Below the pieces are notes generated by a model, which saw only the letters and a list, made by a program, of their open reading frames with translations, searched no databases and was not told where the DNA came from. This document shows, piece after piece, positions 32,575-36,116 of a DNA stretch of 36,116 nucleotides; positions within the stretch are counted from its first letter, which is position 1, and the number at the start of each line of letters is the position of its first letter. Position numbers and translations under genes: made by a program. Source of the stretch: Flavobacteriaceae bacterium UBA5534 (lineage in GTDB: Bacteria > Bacteroidota > Bacteroidia > Flavobacteriales > Flavobacteriaceae). The DNA lies in the NCBI GenBank assembly GCA_002426015.1, contig DINS01000006.1:1-36116 (forward strand). Direction: 5' to 3'.

Positions 32575-33336
32575 ATGGAAGATAACTTAAAGCGTATTAA
32601 TAAATATTTGAGCGAAGTTGGTTACTGTTCGCGTCGTGAAGCCGATAAATTAATTGAAGCAGGACGCGTAACCATTAATGGGGAAATCCCAGAAATGGGA
32701 ACCAAAATTTCACCAAACGATATCGTGCATGTTGATGGAAAACCTGTTGCTGACTCCAAAGAATCTTTTGTTTATTTGGCGTTCAATAAACCAATAGGTA
32801 TTGTTTGCACTACAGATACACGTGTCGAAAAAGACAATATCATTGATTTTATAAACTATCACAAACGAATTTTTCCAATCGGAAGATTAGACAAACCCAG
32901 CGAAGGTCTTATTTTGCTTACCGATGATGGTGACATTGTCAATAAAATACTGCGAGCAAGCAATAACCACGAAAAAGAATATATTGTAACTGTTGATAAG
33001 CCAATTTCGCAAACGTTTGTGGATCGTATGGCAAACGGCATCCCAATTTTAGATAGGGTCACCAAAAAATGTGAAGTTGAGAAGTTAGGCACTTTTGAAT
33101 TCCGTATTGTATTGACACAAGGTCTAAATCGTCAAATTAGACGTATGTGTGAATATCTAGATTATGAAGTCCAGACTTTAAAGCGTGTCCGAATCATGAA
33201 CATTAAACTCGATGTCCCAGTAGGAGCCTTTCGAGAATTGACTAAAGATGAGTTTAAAGAATTGAATAGACTGTTGGAAGATTCTACAAAACATTTTAAA
33301 GAAACATACAGTTCAAAACGCCAAAAAAAATCATAA
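32575..33336 (+). CDS. rluF: 23S rRNA pseudouridine synthase RluF
   Basis: RluF isomerises U2604 of 23S rRNA to pseudouridine. The 253-residue protein has an S4 RNA-binding domain (RINKYLSEVGYCSRREADKL) followed by the RsuA-family catalytic domain. The active-site motif is PIGRLDKPSEGLILLT with catalytic Asp106. The segments DNIIDFINYHKRIFPIGRLD, VNKILRA with HEKEYIVTVDKPI, and GLNRQIRRMCE follow the E. coli RluF sequence closely as I recall it, which favours RluF over RluB or RluE. The C-terminal tail is lysine-rich. Its promoter lies almost on its start codon. Confidence 0.92.
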   Translation: MEDNLKRINKYLSEVGYCSRREADKLIEAGRVTINGEIPEMGTKISPNDIVHVDGKPVADSKESFVYLAFNKPIGIVCTTDTRVEKDNIIDFINYHKRIFPIGRLDKPSEGLILLTDDGDIVNKILRASNNHEKEYIVTVDKPISQTFVDRMANGIPILDRVTKKCEVEKLGTFEFRIVLTQGLNRQIRRMCEYLDYEVQTLKRVRIMNIKLDVPVGAFRELTKDEFKELNRLLEDSTKHFKETYSSKRQKKS

Positions 33337-33418
33337 CCCGTTTGTTAACATATTCCTAATTAGGATACCATTTTAAAATTTCATTGGTAAATTGAATACT
33401 AGACCAATACATTACACA

Positions 33419-33982
33419 ATGAAATATTTAATTATACTACTCCTACTATCCTCATTTTCTATGGTTTCTCAATATGAATATGAACCTTCTGACGATTATC
33501 CTTTTGGAATAGCCAATCCTAAAGCACCACAACAAATTAAAGATTTTGAACCAATGATTGGATTGTGCGACTGTAAATCACAATCCAGAAATCAAGATGG
33601 TTCTTGGGCTGAACCGATAGATATGACCTGGAGGTTTAAATATATTATGAATGGTATGGCTGTACAAGATGAAACATTAAAAGTTGATGGAGCACATTCT
33701 GGAAGTATTAGACAATTCAGCATAGACAGCAGTAAGTGGTATGTACACTATTATTCTTCAAATGGAACCCCTAAAACACTACCTGCTTGGGAAGGCAACA
33801 AAAAAGATAATAAAATTGTACTTTACAAAGAACAAAAAGCACCAAATGGGACGGATGGTTTTTATCGTTTAACTTTCTACGATATGAGCAAAACAGGTTA
33901 CAAATGGATTGGCGAATGGGTTGACAAGACCGAATCGGTCACTTATCCAACTTGGAAAATTGAGTGTTTAAAAAGAAAATAA
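33419..33982 (+). CDS. Secreted DUF1579-like protein
   Basis: I start at the ATG at 33419 (187 residues), which opens directly into a Sec signal peptide (KYLIILLLLSSFSMVSQ). A longer frame to a TTG at 33392 would bury it. The mature part has IKDFEPMIGLCDCKSQSRNQ, then TWRFKYIMNGMAVQDETLKV, SIRQFSIDSSKWYVHYYSSN and GEWVDKTESVTYPTWKIEC. This sequence of strands is like DUF1579 or lipocalin-like proteins that measure total weight-like calyx folds; the assignment is by pattern only. No catalytic residues were recognised. The palindrome CCTAATTAGG at 33355-33364 lies in the upstream gap. Confidence 0.8.
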   Translation: MKYLIILLLLSSFSMVSQYEYEPSDDYPFGIANPKAPQQIKDFEPMIGLCDCKSQSRNQDGSWAEPIDMTWRFKYIMNGMAVQDETLKVDGAHSGSIRQFSIDSSKWYVHYYSSNGTPKTLPAWEGNKKDNKIVLYKEQKAPNGTDGFYRLTFYDMSKTGYKWIGEWVDKTESVTYPTWKIECLKRK

Positions 33983-34028
33983 AAACAACATTTGTATTAT
34001 TTTTACTCAAAATTTTAATTCCAGAACC

Positions 34029-34451
34029 ATGCCAACACTATCACCTTTTCATATCGCTATCCCTGTACATAATTTAGATGAATGCAGGATTTTTTACAGA
34101 GACATCCTCAATTGTGATGAAGGTAGAAGTAGTGACCATTGGGTAGATTTCAACTTTTTTGGGCATCAATTAGTCATACACTACAAGCCAAAAGCTGCAG
34201 AAGATTCACATACCAATGCAGTAGATGGAAAAGAAGTGCCTGTGCCTCACTATGGTGTTGTGTTGCCATGGGATACATTTCAGGAATTTGCAAAAGCGCT
34301 AAAATCCAAAAATGTTCAATTCATCATTGAACCCTATATTCGTTTTGAAGGACTTGTAGGCGAGCAAGCAACTATGTTTTTTAAAGACCCTTCTGGTAAT
34401 GCTTTGGAGTTTAAATCATTTAAGGATTTAAATCAGTTGTTTGCCAAATAA
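34029..34451 (+). CDS. VOC-superfamily (glyoxalase/dioxygenase-like) protein
   Basis: The product has 140 residues. It is a single vicinal-oxygen-chelate domain with two beta-alpha-beta-beta-beta modules. The first has PFHIAIPVHNLDECRIFYRD, and the second has VPHYGVVLPWDTFQEFAKAL and ends in MFFKDPSGNALEFKSF. Likely metal ligands are His8, His74 and Glu127, a normal VOC set. The length matches small glyoxalase, fosfomycin-resistance-like or dioxygenase members, and nothing here picks one. It is transcribed on its own or with the upstream DUF1579-like gene (46-bp gap). Confidence 0.9.
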   Translation: MPTLSPFHIAIPVHNLDECRIFYRDILNCDEGRSSDHWVDFNFFGHQLVIHYKPKAAEDSHTNAVDGKEVPVPHYGVVLPWDTFQEFAKALKSKNVQFIIEPYIRFEGLVGEQATMFFKDPSGNALEFKSFKDLNQLFAK

Positions 34452-34454
34452 AAG

Positions 34455-34484
34455 GACACCCTCATTTTTAAAAATGAGGGTGTC
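34455..34484. terminator. Perfect 30-nt palindrome, likely terminator between convergent genes
   Basis: GACACCCTCATTTTT (34455-34469) is followed directly by its reverse complement AAAAATGAGGGTGTC (34470-34484). In RNA the central A/T bases would form the loop. On the minus strand it is followed by CTTTTATTT, so it suits the T9SS gene at 34509 as well as the VOC gene. Confidence 0.75.
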
Positions 34485-34508
34485 AAAAGGTGCTATAAAT
34501 CAATTATC

Positions 34509-36116
34509 TTATTTATCTAACACCACTTTTTTAATGATAACTCCTTTATCAGTTGTTATTTTCAAATGATATAATTGACTTTTGAAATTTGAGAAGTCAA
34601 TCATAATAGCATTGGCTTCAGATTTATCATATACTTTATTAAGTACATTGGTTCCAATAAGATCAAATATTTCAACTCTAACTTCAGATGTCATCTCCTC
34701 ATCAAACTTAACACTCAACTTATCTTTAATTGGATTAGGATAAAGTTGTACTTCATACATTTCTGTGGTTCTTAATCCCGCGAAAACACTGTTATTAGTT
34801 AAGAAGCTTAAATTTGGATTAGCTTTCACTCTTCTGGTTGGTTTTTTGCATCCAGAAGCAAATGTTATACTACATTCAGATTCACAACCGTTTTCATCAG
34901 TTATAGTTACCGTAAACGTAGCCGAACCAGGTCCAGGTTTAAAATAAATTACGGATTCATCAGGATCTGTCATTATTGCCCAACCTGTAATGGCAGCGCT
35001 TAATTGCCAAGAATATGAAACCGCTCCAGTACCTCCAAAAGTTTCTGCTGTCAAGAATGTTTCATTTGTCATACTACAGCCTAATTGACTAGGAGTAAAA
35101 TCTGCTATAATCTCACATCTTAACTCTTGAGGTTCAGTAATTCTAATCAATCTTACTTTAACACAAGGGTCGTCATATCTTTCAGCAGCATCATACACCA
35201 TATTTAAATTTCTCGATTGTGTATCTAAACTCGCGGAAATTACATAATTTCCTGGCGCAAAGGTAGATTGTCCGCTTAAATCAGGTCCATATCCATTTCT
35301 CTGAATTATATACACTGCGCCTTCACTTAAATTGCTTACAGTAATTGTACCATCATTTGCACCATAGCATGAAACATTAGTAAATGTCACATCAAAGTTT
35401 ACCTTTTCTGGTTGTGTAATTTCAATTACCTCTGTTATGATACACTCGTCAATGTCAATACCATCAAAAAATGCAGATACAGTATAGGTTCCAGGTCCAT
35501 ATAAAGTATCTGGGCTATATGGCTGACCATTAATTGTGACTGTAGCTCCTTCAGTTACAAAGTTTACTTTGATAGTTCCGTCATTTAATCCAAAACATGT
35601 CACGTCAGTAAACTCATAATCCAATTCAATACAAATACAATCTGGTGCTTGAATAGTTATTGTATCATCACAACCATTATCATTTGTAACGGTTAAAGTG
35701 ACATCTGTATCTTTTGGAATTCCAGTTATAGTCCAAGAGTTATTTCCATTAGGGCTAGAAACCCCATAATTACTTGTAACTACTCCTTCATTTACTTGAA
35801 CAGTTATAGAATAAGCTTGAGCGTAATCAGTACATTCTGGATCGCTAATCACAACAAATTCAGGTAAAGGATTAACAACAATAGTTGTAGTGGCGCTATT
35901 AGTACAACCGTTACCATCTGTATAAGTATAGGTAATTACGTGACTACCTATTCCTGCTACAGATAAATTAAACATATTACCAATGACTCCAGTTCCACTG
36001 AAAGTTCCTCCCAATGGGCTTCCAACCAATGGCACTTTATCAATATCTATACATAACGGTTCTATTGGTTCAATTGTAACTATTGGTAAAGGATTCACCA
36101 CTATATCTATGCTCGC
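34509..36116 (-). CDS. Large T9SS-sorted surface protein, C-terminal part (start lies beyond the right edge)
   Basis: The frame is open from the window edge to a stop at 34509, giving 535 visible residues. A GTG at 36101 is inside a repeat (IDIVVNPLPIV) and is not a start. From the N-terminal side, Ig-like units with VVNPLP linkers come first, then GVSSPNGNNSWTITGIP. Two SprB-like repeats follow (TDVTCFGLNDGTIKV and TNVSCYGANDGTITV, each with a TQPE or TEPQ end). A PKD-like segment (SYSWQLSAAI) then precedes the type A sorting domain (VQLYPNPIKDKLSVKF, VEIFDLIGTNVLNK, LYHLKITTDKG, IIKKVVLDK). It should be exported by T9SS and attached at the cell surface. Cysteine pairs recur in each module. 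Confidence 0.92.
   Translation of the reverse strand, partial: ASIDIVVNPLPIVTIEPIEPLCIDIDKVPLVGSPLGGTFSGTGVIGNMFNLSVAGIGSHVITYTYTDGNGCTNSATTTIVVNPLPEFVVISDPECTDYAQAYSITVQVNEGVVTSNYGVSSPNGNNSWTITGIPKDTDVTLTVTNDNGCDDTITIQAPDCICIELDYEFTDVTCFGLNDGTIKVNFVTEGATVTINGQPYSPDTLYGPGTYTVSAFFDGIDIDECIITEVIEITQPEKVNFDVTFTNVSCYGANDGTITVSNLSEGAVYIIQRNGYGPDLSGQSTFAPGNYVISASLDTQSRNLNMVYDAAERYDDPCVKVRLIRITEPQELRCEIIADFTPSQLGCSMTNETFLTAETFGGTGAVSYSWQLSAAITGWAIMTDPDESVIYFKPGPGSATFTVTITDENGCESECSITFASGCKKPTRRVKANPNLSFLTNNSVFAGLRTTEMYEVQLYPNPIKDKLSVKFDEEMTSEVRVEIFDLIGTNVLNKVYDKSEANAIMIDFSNFKSQLYHLKITTDKGVIIKKVVLDK

Noticed and set aside
34455..34484. Perfect 30-nt palindrome as a recombination or attachment site
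   Set aside because: It lies between convergent genes directly after a stop codon with a T-rich flank on one side, so a terminator explains it; no integrase or second copy is seen.
36101..36116. GTG at 36101 as the start of the right-edge surface protein
   Set aside because: The frame stays open to the window edge and the GTG falls inside a VVNPLP repeat linker, so the real start lies outside.

Overview
This window is a chromosomal segment of a member of the Bacteroidota, most likely a marine Flavobacteriaceae. The genus cannot be fixed from the sequence alone. The evidence is AT-rich DNA, promoters of the TAnnTTTG (-7) type, almost no Shine-Dalgarno sites, fused SecDF, LDH-type malate dehydrogenase, DUF2911, surface proteins with SprB-like repeats, and type IX secretion (T9SS) C-terminal sorting domains. 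I see no rRNA, tRNA, CRISPR array, IS element or prophage.

Layout. Both edges cut through large minus-strand surface proteins. At the left (1-3350) is the N-terminal part of a giant adhesin: signal peptide, CUB, PKD, P-domain, then five tandem 77-residue repeats, preceded by a small secreted protein (3373-3849). At the right (34509-36116) is the C-terminal part of a second one, with Ig-like and SprB-like repeats and a sorting domain. Between them are housekeeping blocks. They are folE-cysS-yidD-lgt-DUF192 lipoprotein (+, 4081-7933); secDF, a small secreted protein and mdh (-, 8007-12729); an outer-membrane barrel protein and gyrB (-, 12803-15927); asnB (-), a DUF2911 protein (+) and queE (-) at 25479-28620; and yjgR-like ATPase, YitT-family protein, cupin, alpha/beta hydrolase, rluF, a DUF1579-like protein and a VOC protein (+, 28775-34451).

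The most interesting part is 16255-23416. Two operons, lipase plus small secreted protein (16354-18638) and beta-helix protein, EYF-repeat T9SS protein, TPR histidine kinase and LuxR-type response regulator (18758-23416), are preceded by the same 102-bp promoter block. The two blocks align without a gap at 82% identity. Each carries the palindrome TTAGGG-AAAA-CCCTAA at exactly the same distance from a -7 box and from the ATG, although the coding sequences are unrelated. This suggests a small regulon in which the sensor-regulator pair controls its own operon and a secreted lipase operon.

After the response regulator, a degenerate 3' relic of asnB lies about 2 kb from the intact asnB 3' end in the same orientation. 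The two copies bracket an AraC/7TM regulator and a PAP2 phosphatase, so this interval looks like the product of an insertion or duplication-deletion. The PAP2 gene has a leader that can pair with its own start codon. The rluF and queE promoters lie so close to their ATGs that leaderless mRNAs are expected.
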